NCBI GenBank assembly: GCA_036262095.1
Contig: DATAJQ010000281.1
Coordinates: 1-43,143 of the forward strand
Source: Terrimonas_A sp036262095
GTDB lineage: Bacteria > Bacteroidota > Bacteroidia > Chitinophagales > Chitinophagaceae
Reading direction: 5' to 3'
Length of the DNA: 43,143 bases
Shown: piece after piece, positions 17,673 to 25,781 of the stretch
Layout of the letters: every line of letters starts with the position of its first letter
Position numbering within the stretch: the first letter of the stretch is position 1
The notes under the pieces: model-generated
Database searches by the model: none
Seen by the model: only the letters and a program-made list of their open reading frames with translations
Told to the model about the DNA's origin: nothing
Program-made: the position numbers and the translations under genes

Positions 17673-17852
17673 TTGGAAACTGAAGAACCAATCAGAAAGG
17701 CAGAACTTTACATAAAAGTTCTGCCTTCTGTTATAGATAGGTTGAAGAAATTTAAAACTAAAAACATTACAAAAAACAGAAGTTTCCCAAAAGTTCACCA
17801 TTTTTTGGACAGGCTTATAAAACGTATGGATAATACAGACGATCTGCTTTAA
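17673..17852 (+). pseudogene. Short coding remnant spanning a perfect 13-bp hairpin
   Basis: From a TTG at 17673 the frame codes for a charged, helical peptide (METEEPIRKAELYIK...FLDRLIKRMDNTDDLL) and has no ATG upstream before a stop. It is probably the C-terminal end of a lost gene. Within it lies an exact inverted repeat: AAGGCAGAACTTT at 17697-17709, a 5-nt loop, and its complement at 17715-17727. No T-tract follows, so it is not a standard terminator. Confidence 0.35.
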
Positions 17853-17980
17853 GCATTGATTTTGTTGCATCTAGTACAAAATCATTCAGAACTTCGGCAC
17901 ACTTTCTGAAATCATACCTTCCAAAAAACTACTGTAAACCATCGTTTTATCATCCCCTTTACTGATTTTAAGCAGCTCAA

Positions 17981-18000
17981 AATCATCTTTTTTAATGATT
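17981..18000. promoter_or_regulatory. Dyad AATCAT-N8-ATGATT, copy 2
   Basis: Second copy of the element at 7702-7721, with the same 8-bp T-rich spacer and again ending 47 bp before an ATG (18048). The downstream gene is frameshifted here too. The conserved spacing argues for a duplicated promoter/operator region rather than a chance match. Confidence 0.45.
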
Positions 18001-18047
18001 TATTGTCTCGGCCCTCCATTCTATTTTTATCACATAAAATTTACATT

Positions 18048-18301
18048 ATGAAAGCGATATTTCTCTTACCTATTAGCTTTTGTTCTTGGATTTTTTAAAG
18101 GCACAAGTAAAACCGGCAGCCGCCCTCGTGCTAAAACAAATACAGATTGTAAAAGCAGATACCAATATCGGCTATATCCAGGAGGTGCTTTCGGTGCAGG
18201 GCAAAAACAAAGCAAATGAAATTTACCAGGCATTAAAGCAAAAAGGGGCCGATAGTGATGATATAGGAAATGCCGCTACAAGTCCGGTGCTCAATTTTTG
18301 A
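18048..18301 (+). pseudogene. Small secreted protein gene with a one-base frameshift in a T run
   Basis: The ATG at 18048 starts a signal peptide (MKAIFLLPISF) but the frame stops after 16 codons. Adding one T to the T4 run at 18078-18081 restores MKAIFLLPISFLFLDFLKAQ, a complete signal peptide with a cleavage site after KAQ. It then continues into the open frame VKPAAALVLKQIQIVKADTN...ATSPVLNF that ends at 18301. The intact protein would be about 84 residues. The break is either real decay or phase variation, or a base-calling error in the homopolymer. No family is recognised. The gene after it is also secreted. Confidence 0.5.
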
Positions 18302-18347
18302 TTGCCCTAAAAAAACAACTGACTATTCACTTAAAATTATACATACC

Positions 18348-19664
18348 GTGAAAAGCAAAATGATCCTGATCTCTTTTTTGCTGCCTGCAGCTACTGGTTT
18401 TGCGCAATACAAAAAAATAACCGACCCGCTGACACCCTGTAATGGTACCGCCGATGCTGTTGCCGGAATTTATACCGACCATACCAACCCCAAATATGGA
18501 CCAATCAGTTTAAAAGGCACAGCAGCCGAAAAAGCTGCAATGATGAAAAATCTGGTCGCCATTGAAAAATTCGAAGAAGCAAGTCGCAGAGATTTTAAAC
18601 TTACCGGGTGTGCCGCCCGTGTAAGTTTTCAAAGATGGGGTAACAGTGACTACGGAAAAAATGTTTATGCCAGGTATGGATACCAACTTGGCGTTTACCA
18701 ATACGCTTGCCATGTTACCGAACATGTGACCAAAATAATAGGCGAATACAGGACAGTATTCCGGGTAGATATAAACCCGATCTTAATTAATGCGGGCTCC
18801 CAACTTCGCCCTGGTACTGGAAATATCTTTTTTAAGAAAACAGCCACATCACTTATGTGGACTTATGATTTTCCGGCAGATGCAATGCTTGGCCCCGGCT
18901 ATGAAAAAAACCGTGTAAGTAACCCCAGCAAGGTTTCAAAGTATATTTCTGAAAGCGGCTTACTGGCTGGTCGTTCTACTGCGTACAAAAGCTATCATGA
19001 AGATTTTATAAAATTGAATAACGGTAGTGGCTATACAGAAAATTATATGCATGGAAGCCAATATGACAAGTTTACAGAGGAAAGATATAGATGGATAGAC
19101 AGGCATTACCTCATTACAAAGCCAGGTATTCCATTATTGATACCCGTTTCCCGTAAACAGTATTTGCAGGATATGCTTGAGTATTTTGAAATTGAAAAAG
19201 CAAATTTCTATTCTACCGTAGAAGACTTGCTCAAAAAATCTGCTACGGATAATAGCGATTTCGGTATTCAGAAAAAACAAACCTGGCAAGCCCACAAAGC
19301 TGCTTACAGCCAGCTATATGAGGCAAAAAAGGCCAAAGTAAAAGAGTTGTTGGGAAACAAAAATGAAGAATGGTTAAAATTGCCAGCTGTGGTAGCGGGC
19401 AATACCGCTACAGATGATGCAACAGAACGCCTTTCACAAACTGGTGTTTTTTACGAGATGGAAAATTGGGATAAAAACATTTTTGCCCTCTATGTATTAA
19501 ACCCGGCCTATTTTAATAATGCACCCGGTTCATCTGTAAAACCTTCTTTAATGGAGGTACAGTTTCGCTATGAATTGAGTAAAGAAAGTGGGTTTTCAGA
19601 AAGGTTATTCAGCAACTTCCTGAAAAATTTTGATATGAACGCATTGCGAAAAATGCTGGAGTAG
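18348..19664 (+). CDS. Large secreted protein of unknown function
   Basis: 438 residues if started at the GTG at 18348, which gives MKSKMILISFLLPAATGFAQ, a good signal peptide with a basic start. An ATG four codons later (18360) is the alternative, and the upstream open frame has no other sensible start. The mature protein has CNGTADAVAGIYTDHTNPKYG, then GCAARVSFQRWGNSDYGKNVYARYGYQLGVYQYACHVTEH, and a long charged helical C-terminal half (about 270-438). I recognise no family. It lies 46 bp after the frameshifted small secreted gene. Confidence 0.65.
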   Translation: MKSKMILISFLLPAATGFAQYKKITDPLTPCNGTADAVAGIYTDHTNPKYGPISLKGTAAEKAAMMKNLVAIEKFEEASRRDFKLTGCAARVSFQRWGNSDYGKNVYARYGYQLGVYQYACHVTEHVTKIIGEYRTVFRVDINPILINAGSQLRPGTGNIFFKKTATSLMWTYDFPADAMLGPGYEKNRVSNPSKVSKYISESGLLAGRSTAYKSYHEDFIKLNNGSGYTENYMHGSQYDKFTEERYRWIDRHYLITKPGIPLLIPVSRKQYLQDMLEYFEIEKANFYSTVEDLLKKSATDNSDFGIQKKQTWQAHKAAYSQLYEAKKAKVKELLGNKNEEWLKLPAVVAGNTATDDATERLSQTGVFYEMENWDKNIFALYVLNPAYFNNAPGSSVKPSLMEVQFRYELSKESGFSERLFSNFLKNFDMNALRKMLE

Positions 19665-19772
19665 AAAAAATTTACATCAATTGACAAACATATGAAAGTG
19701 TCGGATCCTCCGAAACTTGCCCATGAGTAGTCCTACCGGCTTCGCAGAAGCGGGCGCCAGTATAATCATAAG

Positions 19773-20040
19773 CGGTTGTACCGGGTATATAAGATCTTAA
19801 AGCTGAATATCCGAAGGAGAATAAAACGGCGGCTTCCGCAGTGTGTTAAACAGCCGCTGCTGATACCTGAAACGATCAATGATTGCTGGAGCATGGGCTT
19901 CATGAGCGATACCCTGGGAGATGGCAGCGAAAGGTACTGTTGGTAGAATTGAAAACCCACGAGAAAGAGCAAAATACAATACACGGCATATTAACCTCCT
20001 GGCTAAAGCTCTTTAAATGCTAGATTTTGGGCAAGAGGGG
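19773..20040 (+). mobile_element. IS3-family transposase (OrfB) remnant
   Basis: 19773-19946 translates to YRVYKILKLNIRRRIKRRLP...PLLIPETINDCWSMGFMSDTLGDG, the region of IS3-group OrfB around the first catalytic aspartate, usually WSMDFMSD. Here that Asp is Gly, and the frame stops at 19944. A frame shift then gives GTVGRIENPRERAKYN, which still resembles the following VIDDxNREAL part. No second catalytic Asp/Glu region, no OrfA and no terminal repeats can be seen, so it is a dead fragment. The rest of the 19665-20237 gap shows no further gene. Confidence 0.65.
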
Positions 20041-20237
20041 CGAAATCAAGTTCAATCAGCAGTTATACTACTATCAGCTAATATCGGGCTTGACCGAATT
20101 CTATTTAGCTTTTAGTTGTTAACTTCAACATCAGTAATTCTAATCGACTTCAGTTGCCGGGCAGACAATTATAAAATACCATCCCGGCGGCAAGCCCTTA
20201 ACGTTAGTGGTCAAATTAAAGCAAACCTTTACAAAAA

Positions 20238-21239
20238 ATGAAACAATCAGAAAATCATAATTTATTCAAGTTGACTTTTCTCGTTCTTGCAATCAGTATG
20301 ATTTCCTGTAATCAAAACAAGCAATCTCAACAAGAAGCAACTGTACGAACAGCAAGCCAAACGACTTTTACTGTAAGCAAAGAAATACCTATATGGACAA
20401 GCTCTATTCCTGACTCAGGACTGATAACAGGCGCGGAAACATATAATGATGGAATGGTTAGAAATGTTTCTAATCCAACAATAAAAATCTTTTCACCATC
20501 AAAAGAAAATAGTGGTGTTGCTGTTCTTGTTTTCCCAGGTGGTGGGTATATGAAACTTGCCGTTGAATTGGAAGGTTCTGAGATTTGTGAGTGGTTGGCT
20601 TCTATCGGAGTAACAGGAATTCTTTTAAAATACAGAGTTCCGGCTTCGGGTCCTCATTATGACATGGATTGCCACTGTGAAAGAGACCCAATCAAACCTT
20701 TAGCTTTACAAGACGCACAAAGAGCTTTAGGCTTTGTACGCTCACAAGCTAAAGAATTGAATATTGACCCAAATAAAATTGGGGTAATGGGATTTTCTGC
20801 AGGTGGACATTTAGTTGCCGATGTTAGCACCAATTATAGAAAGAGAATGTATAAAGCAATTGATGATATTGACGAAGTTAGTTGCCGACCAGATTTTGGA
20901 ATAGTAATGTTTCCTGGACACATGACTTTTCATACAAGAAAACCTTACGAACTTAACAATACGCTTCCAGTTGACAGTGTAACTCCGCCAATGTTTATAT
21001 TACAAGCAGGTAATGACCCTGTTGACACTATTCAACATTCTTTAGTGTATTATATTGCATTGAAAAAAGCTGGTGTTAAAGCCGAATATCATATTTATGC
21101 AGAAGGTGGACATGCTTTTGGGTTAAATAAATCAGCACAAAAAATTCCGAATTGGGAAAAGTTACCAATTGCAGATTGGGAGAAGTTAGTTGAACGGTGG
21201 TTACAGACAATTGATATGACGTCCAAGCTATCTAATTAA
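20238..21239 (+). CDS. Exported alpha/beta hydrolase, BD-FAE/acetyl-xylan-esterase-like
   Basis: 333 residues. The N-terminal hydrophobic segment ends at MISC24, a lipoprotein-type signal. FPGGGYMKLA (about 99-108) is the HGGG-like oxyanion motif. GFSAGG gives nucleophile S187, AGNDPVD gives the acidic residue (D260 or D263), and GGHAFG gives H292. This is the layout of Bacteroidota endo-1,4-beta-xylanase-type esterases and feruloyl esterases, which remove acyl groups from plant polysaccharides. It stands alone, between the IS remnant and a bidirectional terminator. Confidence 0.85.
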   Translation: MKQSENHNLFKLTFLVLAISMISCNQNKQSQQEATVRTASQTTFTVSKEIPIWTSSIPDSGLITGAETYNDGMVRNVSNPTIKIFSPSKENSGVAVLVFPGGGYMKLAVELEGSEICEWLASIGVTGILLKYRVPASGPHYDMDCHCERDPIKPLALQDAQRALGFVRSQAKELNIDPNKIGVMGFSAGGHLVADVSTNYRKRMYKAIDDIDEVSCRPDFGIVMFPGHMTFHTRKPYELNNTLPVDSVTPPMFILQAGNDPVDTIQHSLVYYIALKKAGVKAEYHIYAEGGHAFGLNKSAQKIPNWEKLPIADWEKLVERWLQTIDMTSKLSN

Positions 21240-21370
21240 TCATGTAATAGACAGTTTTTGATTTGACAAACGAGGATTAAAAATAGAAAATATAAGCTGC
21301 TGTATACAAGTCATCTATATTCAAAAATGATTATTCACTCACCGAATCACTCACTTTTTTATACATCGAA

Positions 21371-21420
21371 CAAAAAAATAAGGTCTATAAATTATGCATT
21401 TATAGACCTTTACATTTTTT
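21371..21420. terminator. Bidirectional rho-independent terminator
   Basis: An exact 13-bp stem (AAGGTCTATAAAT at 21380-21392 and its complement at 21398-21410) with a 5-nt loop. It is followed by a T run on the plus strand (21415-21420) and flanked by an A run on the plus side (21372-21378), giving a T run for minus-strand transcripts. It can end both the esterase gene and the tRNA-Ser transcript. Confidence 0.8.
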
Positions 21421-21486
21421 AGCTTTATTTTACCGGAGATTATTTTCTTTTCTAATAACCTGAATATCAGTAAGTTGTAAGCCTTG

Positions 21487-21571
21487 CGGAGAGAGAGGGA
21501 TTCGAACCCCCGGACCTTTGACAGTCAACGGTTTTCAAGACCGCCGCAATCGACCACTCTGCCATCTCTCC
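21487..21571 (-). tRNA. tRNA-Ser (anticodon TGA)
   Basis: On the minus strand an 85-nt cloverleaf can be drawn. The acceptor stem GGAGAGA/TCTCTCC carries discriminator G. The anticodon loop CTTGAAA has anticodon TGA, and the T-loop is TTCGAAT with stem GGGGG/CCCTC. The extra nucleotides of a long variable arm fit serine. CCA is not encoded. The tRNA's 3' end faces the AT-rich accessory region. Confidence 0.95.
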
Positions 21572-21675
21572 GGCGCAAAAATAGGTCGGCGGAGTAAAAC
21601 AAAAAAATAGATTTTACTCTTTTTCAGGAATTTATTTACATGTATTTCAGGAAGATAGGCCTTGTGTAAAGAATC

Positions 21676-22707
21676 TTACCGGCCTGCCCGGCCATGCGCT
21701 GTATTCGGCACTACTTTTCCGCTCATTACTACCTTTTTCTGAGCGATTTCATCTTCCCGTTGATTGATCAGCTGCAGCAGTACCCCTGTTGCTGTTTCTG
21801 CCTGCTCATAAGGAAATTGCTCCACGGAAGCCAGGGGTGGATCGTCCAGATAGCTGGTCACCGGCAGGTTGGCATAGCTTACAAAGAAAATGTCCTTGTT
21901 GATCTTTAATCCCAGTTCACGGGAGAACTTGATCGCATCGAGGGTGATATAATCATTAAAAGCAATAATGGCAGTTGGCCTTTCTTTAAGCGAAAGCAAT
22001 TTCTGTATCGCTGCCAGTGTCTCTTCTTTTTCAAGATTGGTTTGTACGATATAACCGGGTATTTCAGGGAGCTTGTTTTTTTTCAGGGCCTCCAGGTAGC
22101 CGTTCAGCCGCTCCTGCGATGCCAGCATTGTTTCAGGCCCCTTGATAAAACCGATCCGCGTATGTCCCTGCTTCACGAGCCAGTCAACCAGCTTCACCGA
22201 ACTGTCCTTCAGATCACAGGATACTGTATACGCTTCAGGAAGATCAGGAACGCGGTCGAAGAAAACGACGGGTATTCCATACTTCTTCAACGCCTCAAAA
22301 TGTTCGTAGGTCTGTGTGCTTTTTGATAGAGAAACCAACAGCCCATCTACGCGATGCTTGCGCATAGTGTCTACCAGTTTCTTCTCCCTTTCTGCATCGT
22401 CCCTCGACTGGCCGATCAATACGGTATACTGATTTTGAATGGCCATATCCTCTATACCATTGATAGCGGTAGAAAAAAACTCTTCGCGGAGATTGGGCAG
22501 TATCACCCCTATCGTCATCGTTTTGCCCTGCTTGAAGGAGATAGCCGCCTGGTTGGGTTCGTAGTTCAGTTCTTCAGCCAGTTTCTGCACCTGCATCTTG
22601 GTACGCAGACCTATACTGGGATGGTTATGCAAAGCCCTTGATACGGTGGATACAGAAACGTTCAACCGTTTTGCAATTTCTTTGATCGTAGCAGGCTTCT
22701 GACTCAT
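21676..22707 (-). CDS. LacI/GalR-family transcriptional regulator
   Basis: 343 residues. The N-terminal helix-turn-helix (residues about 7-26: IKEIAKRLNVSVSTVSRALH) and hinge helix (QKLAEELNYEPN) are typical. It is followed by a periplasmic-binding-protein-like effector domain (IGVILPNLREEFFSTAINGIEDMA..., GIPVVFFDRVPD, FNDYITLDAIKFSRELGL). Such regulators respond to sugars and bind CG-centred palindromes. The adjacent genes are not sugar genes. The perfect palindrome at 2983-3000 beside a glycosidase-like gene is a possible target. Confidence 0.93.
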   Translation of the reverse strand: MSQKPATIKEIAKRLNVSVSTVSRALHNHPSIGLRTKMQVQKLAEELNYEPNQAAISFKQGKTMTIGVILPNLREEFFSTAINGIEDMAIQNQYTVLIGQSRDDAEREKKLVDTMRKHRVDGLLVSLSKSTQTYEHFEALKKYGIPVVFFDRVPDLPEAYTVSCDLKDSSVKLVDWLVKQGHTRIGFIKGPETMLASQERLNGYLEALKKNKLPEIPGYIVQTNLEKEETLAAIQKLLSLKERPTAIIAFNDYITLDAIKFSRELGLKINKDIFFVSYANLPVTSYLDDPPLASVEQFPYEQAETATGVLLQLINQREDEIAQKKVVMSGKVVPNTAHGRAGR

Positions 22708-22816
22708 GAGCGAAAAAAAGAAAGATAGAATAAAAAACGCTAATTGTGTGAATGAGGGGTCGCTAAAATCCTGAATACATGAATGACACCAATAGGCCAG
22801 TGCTTATTTCGTAATA

Positions 22817-23584
22817 TTACGAAAGGCCTGCACTGAGTTGATGGTGTCTTCCCTTTAGCATATATGTTTTGCTCTGCTCGATTGCATCCATTAGCTGCGC
22901 CAGTATATCTTCCGAGCGGGCCTCATAATCAATGACCAGCGGGGCTTTGAAACGAACACTCAGCAATACGCCTTTCTTCTTGAACTTCAGTCCTTTTTTG
23001 TTGAAGGCACGCCAGAAACCATTAATCACTACAGGTATCACCACAGGTTTGTTTTGTTTGATGATCAGGGCTGTACCCTTCCGGCCCGGCGCAAATGGCT
23101 TGGTGGTGCCCTGCGGAAAAGTGATCACCCAGTTCTTGTCAAGCGCCCGCGTGATCTTACGGGTATCTGAAGGATCAAGCCCCTTGCGGATTTCCTTTGC
23201 TTCGGTATTCCATGTCCGCTTCACAGTGAGCGCTCCTGCCAGGGTAAACAGCTTGCTGAGCCAACTGCCATTCATGGTTTGCTCGGCTGCCACATAGTTT
23301 ACGCGGGTGAAAGGGTTCAGCAGATAATACGGTATGCCCAGCCGGTTGATCTTTCCCCATTTCACTGCACAAAAAATATGCAGGAAAGTGATCACATCAG
23401 CAAAATAGGTTTGGTGATTGCTTACAAACAAGACGTTCTCCTTTGGTAGATCTTTCAAATGCTCTCCACCTGTTATCTTCAGTTTGTTCACGATCATCAG
23501 ACCAGGATAAGAAGCCAACCCTACTATCGCATACACTAATTTTCTTACCAGCTTAAAACTCTTCAGCCTTTCTCTTAAACTCAT
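22817..23584 (-). CDS. 1-acylglycerol-3-phosphate acyltransferase-like (PlsC family)
   Basis: 255 residues. The acyltransferase motif is SNHQTYFADV with H57 and D63 (HX5D spacing rather than the textbook HX4D). A second block FPQGTTKPFAPGRKG replaces the usual FPEGTRS. This family adds an acyl chain to lysophosphatidic acid or another lyso-lipid at the inner face of the cytoplasmic membrane. One hydrophobic segment near residues 17-32 would anchor it. A TAnnTTTG box lies 20 bp upstream. Confidence 0.85.
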   Translation of the reverse strand: MSLRERLKSFKLVRKLVYAIVGLASYPGLMIVNKLKITGGEHLKDLPKENVLFVSNHQTYFADVITFLHIFCAVKWGKINRLGIPYYLLNPFTRVNYVAAEQTMNGSWLSKLFTLAGALTVKRTWNTEAKEIRKGLDPSDTRKITRALDKNWVITFPQGTTKPFAPGRKGTALIIKQNKPVVIPVVINGFWRAFNKKGLKFKKKGVLLSVRFKAPLVIDYEARSEDILAQLMDAIEQSKTYMLKGRHHQLSAGLS

Positions 23585-23604
23585 GTGCGTTTTTCATTGA
23601 TCTT

Positions 23605-23612
23605 CAAAATTA
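23605..23612 (-). promoter_or_regulatory. -7 box TAATTTTG for the acyltransferase gene
   Basis: Exact match to the Bacteroidota TAnnTTTG consensus on the minus strand, 20 bp before the start codon. It lies just after the rpsA terminator, which supports an independent promoter here. Confidence 0.45.
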
Positions 23613-23640
23613 AGACAATGTGGGGGATATGGTCTCTATA

Positions 23641-23674
23641 AAAGAAAAAAGGCCGTCCTGGAAAGGACAGCCTT
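23641..23674 (-). terminator. Rho-independent terminator after rpsA
   Basis: On the minus strand AAGGCTGTCCT-TTCC-AGGACGGCCTT folds into a stem with one mismatch. It is followed directly by TTTTTTCTTT. It begins 22 bp after the rpsA stop codon. Confidence 0.85.
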
Positions 23675-23695
23675 ATGAAACTTATACGATGATTA

Positions 23696-25600
23696 TTATT
23701 CAGCCTTTGCGTCATCTGCTGCTGCTGCTTCGCCACCTTCCATTTTCTTTTTCAGGTCGGCCAGCACGCCAAGATCACCCAGAGTAGCTTTTTCTACTTT
23801 GCCCTGAATGTTCTTCACAGCTTTCTTGGTTTTTTCCGCTTCAGCTTTTGCTTCTTTCTTAGCAGCTTCTTTTTCTTCTATCTGGCCTTGTTCCCAGATA
23901 CGGCTGTGAGAAAGTACAATACGCTTTTCGTTGCGGTCAAACTCGATCACTACAAACTGTGCAGTTTCATCAGCACCGATGCTCTTACCATCTTCTTTTG
24001 TGAGGTGACGGTTAGGAGCAAAGCCTTCCAGGCCGTAAGGCAACTGAACAACAGCACCTTTATCATCCCTGCGGATCACTGTGCCTTCATGAACAGATCC
24101 GATAGCGAATGTATCCTGAAGGGTATTCCAGGGATCTTCTTCCAGTTGTTTGTGTCCGAGTTGGAGTTTGCGGTTTTCTTTATCGATACCCATGATCACT
24201 ACGTCGATGTTAGCACCAACTTTAGTGTACTCACTTGGGTGGTTAAAGCGTTTCAGCCAGCTCAGGTCGCTGATATGGATCATACCACCGATACCAGGAG
24301 CCAGTTCTACAAACACACCGTAATTGGTAATGTTTTTCACCAGGCCTGTATGGCGGCTTCCTTCTGCAAACTTGGTTTCGATATCGTTCCAGGGATCAGG
24401 AGAAAGTTGTTTGATAGACAAGCTCATCTTGCGGCTTGCTTTATCAAGCGTAACGATCTTCGCTTCATGCTCGTCGCCGAGTTTGAAGAATTCTTTAGCA
24501 TTGATCGGCGTGTTAGCCCATGTGATCTCACTTACGTGAACCAGGCCTTCAACACCAGGCTGGATTTCCAGGAACGCACCGTAATCTTCAATATTCACCA
24601 CTTTACCTTTCACGATATTGCCTTCAGCAATATTTTCTGCCAACACATCCCATGGATGTGGAGTCAGTTGTTTCAGACCAAGGCTGATACGTTTCTTCTC
24701 GTCGTCGAAGTCCAGTACCACCACATTGATCTTCTGGTCCATCTTCAGCACCTCGCTTGGGTGAGAGATACGGCCCCATGAAATATCTGTGATATAGAGC
24801 AGACCATCCAGACCACCGAGGTCCATGAACGCACCGAAATCGGTGATGTTCTTCACAGTACCTTCCAGTACCTGGCCTTTCTCGAGTTTGCTCATGATCT
24901 CTGCACGTTGTGCTTCGATATCGCTTTCGATAAGGGCCTTGTGAGATACTACAGCATTCTTAATGGTTTCGTTGATCTTCACCACTTTGAATTCCATAGT
25001 TTTTCCTACAAACTGGTCATAGTCTGTAACAGGTTTAACGTCGATCTGTGAACCTGGTAAGAATGTTTCCATTCCAAACACGTCCACGATCAGGCCGCCT
25101 TTTGTTTTAGAAGTAACAGTACCGGTGATAACCTCTCCTGTTTTGTGTACTTCCACAATGCGCTCCCATGCACGGGTAATGCGTGCTTGTTTGCGGCTCA
25201 GGTTCAGGTGACCATCACGGTCTTCTTTCTCTACGATCATCACTTCCACTTCATCACCAACTTTCAGGTTCTGCAGGTCGCGGAATTCGTTGAGGGAGAT
25301 AAGGCCATCACTTTTGAAACCGATGTTCAATACAACATCTGTTTTGGTAAGACCTACAACAGTGCCCTGGATCAGTTCACCGTCATTCAGCTGCACGAAA
25401 GTGTTATCATACACTTTGTCGTACTTTTCTTTTTCTTCTTTGGTGTAAGAAGTAACGTTACGTTTGTCTACGCTCCAGTCGAAATCGTCATGAGCAGTAG
25501 CTACAGGTGCAGTTGGTGTCGCTGTAGCCGTCTCTGCAACAGCAGAGCCAGACTCCTGTGCATCAGCGTTTAAGTGTTTTTGAATTAAATTTTCAAACAT
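23696..25600 (-). CDS. rpsA: 30S ribosomal protein S1
   Basis: 634 residues, longer than the 557 of E. coli. Six S1 OB-fold repeats can be placed at about 73-136, 153-220, 241-311, 326-398, 413-485 and 500-566, each with the GxVxxxxxxGxFV and HxS-type signature (for example VLEGTVKNITDFGAFMDLGGLDGLLYITDISW). The N-terminus is an acidic, Ala/Thr-rich tail of about 70 residues, and the C-terminus is a Lys/Ala/Glu coiled region (570-634). Both are common in Bacteroidota S1. The protein brings mRNA to the small subunit. It has its own promoter (TATCTTTG box) and terminator. Confidence 0.97.
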   Translation of the reverse strand: MFENLIQKHLNADAQESGSAVAETATATPTAPVATAHDDFDWSVDKRNVTSYTKEEKEKYDKVYDNTFVQLNDGELIQGTVVGLTKTDVVLNIGFKSDGLISLNEFRDLQNLKVGDEVEVMIVEKEDRDGHLNLSRKQARITRAWERIVEVHKTGEVITGTVTSKTKGGLIVDVFGMETFLPGSQIDVKPVTDYDQFVGKTMEFKVVKINETIKNAVVSHKALIESDIEAQRAEIMSKLEKGQVLEGTVKNITDFGAFMDLGGLDGLLYITDISWGRISHPSEVLKMDQKINVVVLDFDDEKKRISLGLKQLTPHPWDVLAENIAEGNIVKGKVVNIEDYGAFLEIQPGVEGLVHVSEITWANTPINAKEFFKLGDEHEAKIVTLDKASRKMSLSIKQLSPDPWNDIETKFAEGSRHTGLVKNITNYGVFVELAPGIGGMIHISDLSWLKRFNHPSEYTKVGANIDVVIMGIDKENRKLQLGHKQLEEDPWNTLQDTFAIGSVHEGTVIRRDDKGAVVQLPYGLEGFAPNRHLTKEDGKSIGADETAQFVVIEFDRNEKRIVLSHSRIWEQGQIEEKEAAKKEAKAEAEKTKKAVKNIQGKVEKATLGDLGVLADLKKKMEGGEAAAADDAKAE

Positions 25601-25632
25601 GATATTATCCCGAAGGTTTTAAATCGGGGCAG

Positions 25633-25640
25633 CAAAGATA
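25633..25640 (-). promoter_or_regulatory. -7 box TATCTTTG for rpsA
   Basis: Exact TAnnTTTG match on the minus strand, 33 bp upstream of the rpsA start, implying a leader of about 25 nt. The -33 element is not a clean TTTG. Confidence 0.55.
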
Positions 25641-25781
25641 CGGAAAAATATGGGTTCCGGAACGGTTTTTTCAAGGATCAACCCTTCGTCAACTATCTGG
25701 CTTACAATTATTTACAATGTCCGTTTGGCGTGTCTATTCCAGGATCATCTTATTTAGGCTATATTCACCGGAAAAACCAAT

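Noticed and set aside
18270..18347. Longer N-terminus for the 18348-19664 protein
   Set aside because: The extra 26 residues precede a clear signal peptide and overlap the previous small gene; the GTG or ATG at the signal peptide is the sensible start.
19736..19754. CCGGCTTC-GCA-GAAGCGGG hairpin beside the IS remnant as another copy of the 26-bp family
   Set aside because: It lacks the AGCYTTRGCG core and has a stem mismatch, so it does not belong to that family.
21487..21571. Integration of a mobile element into tRNA-Ser
   Set aside because: No integrase gene and no second copy of the tRNA 3' end were found in the window; kept only as a weak possibility under the AT-rich block.
22817..23584. 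Broken active site in the acyltransferase because of HX5D spacing
   Set aside because: The second acyltransferase in the window has the same HX5D spacing and all other motifs are intact, so this seems to be a family variant.
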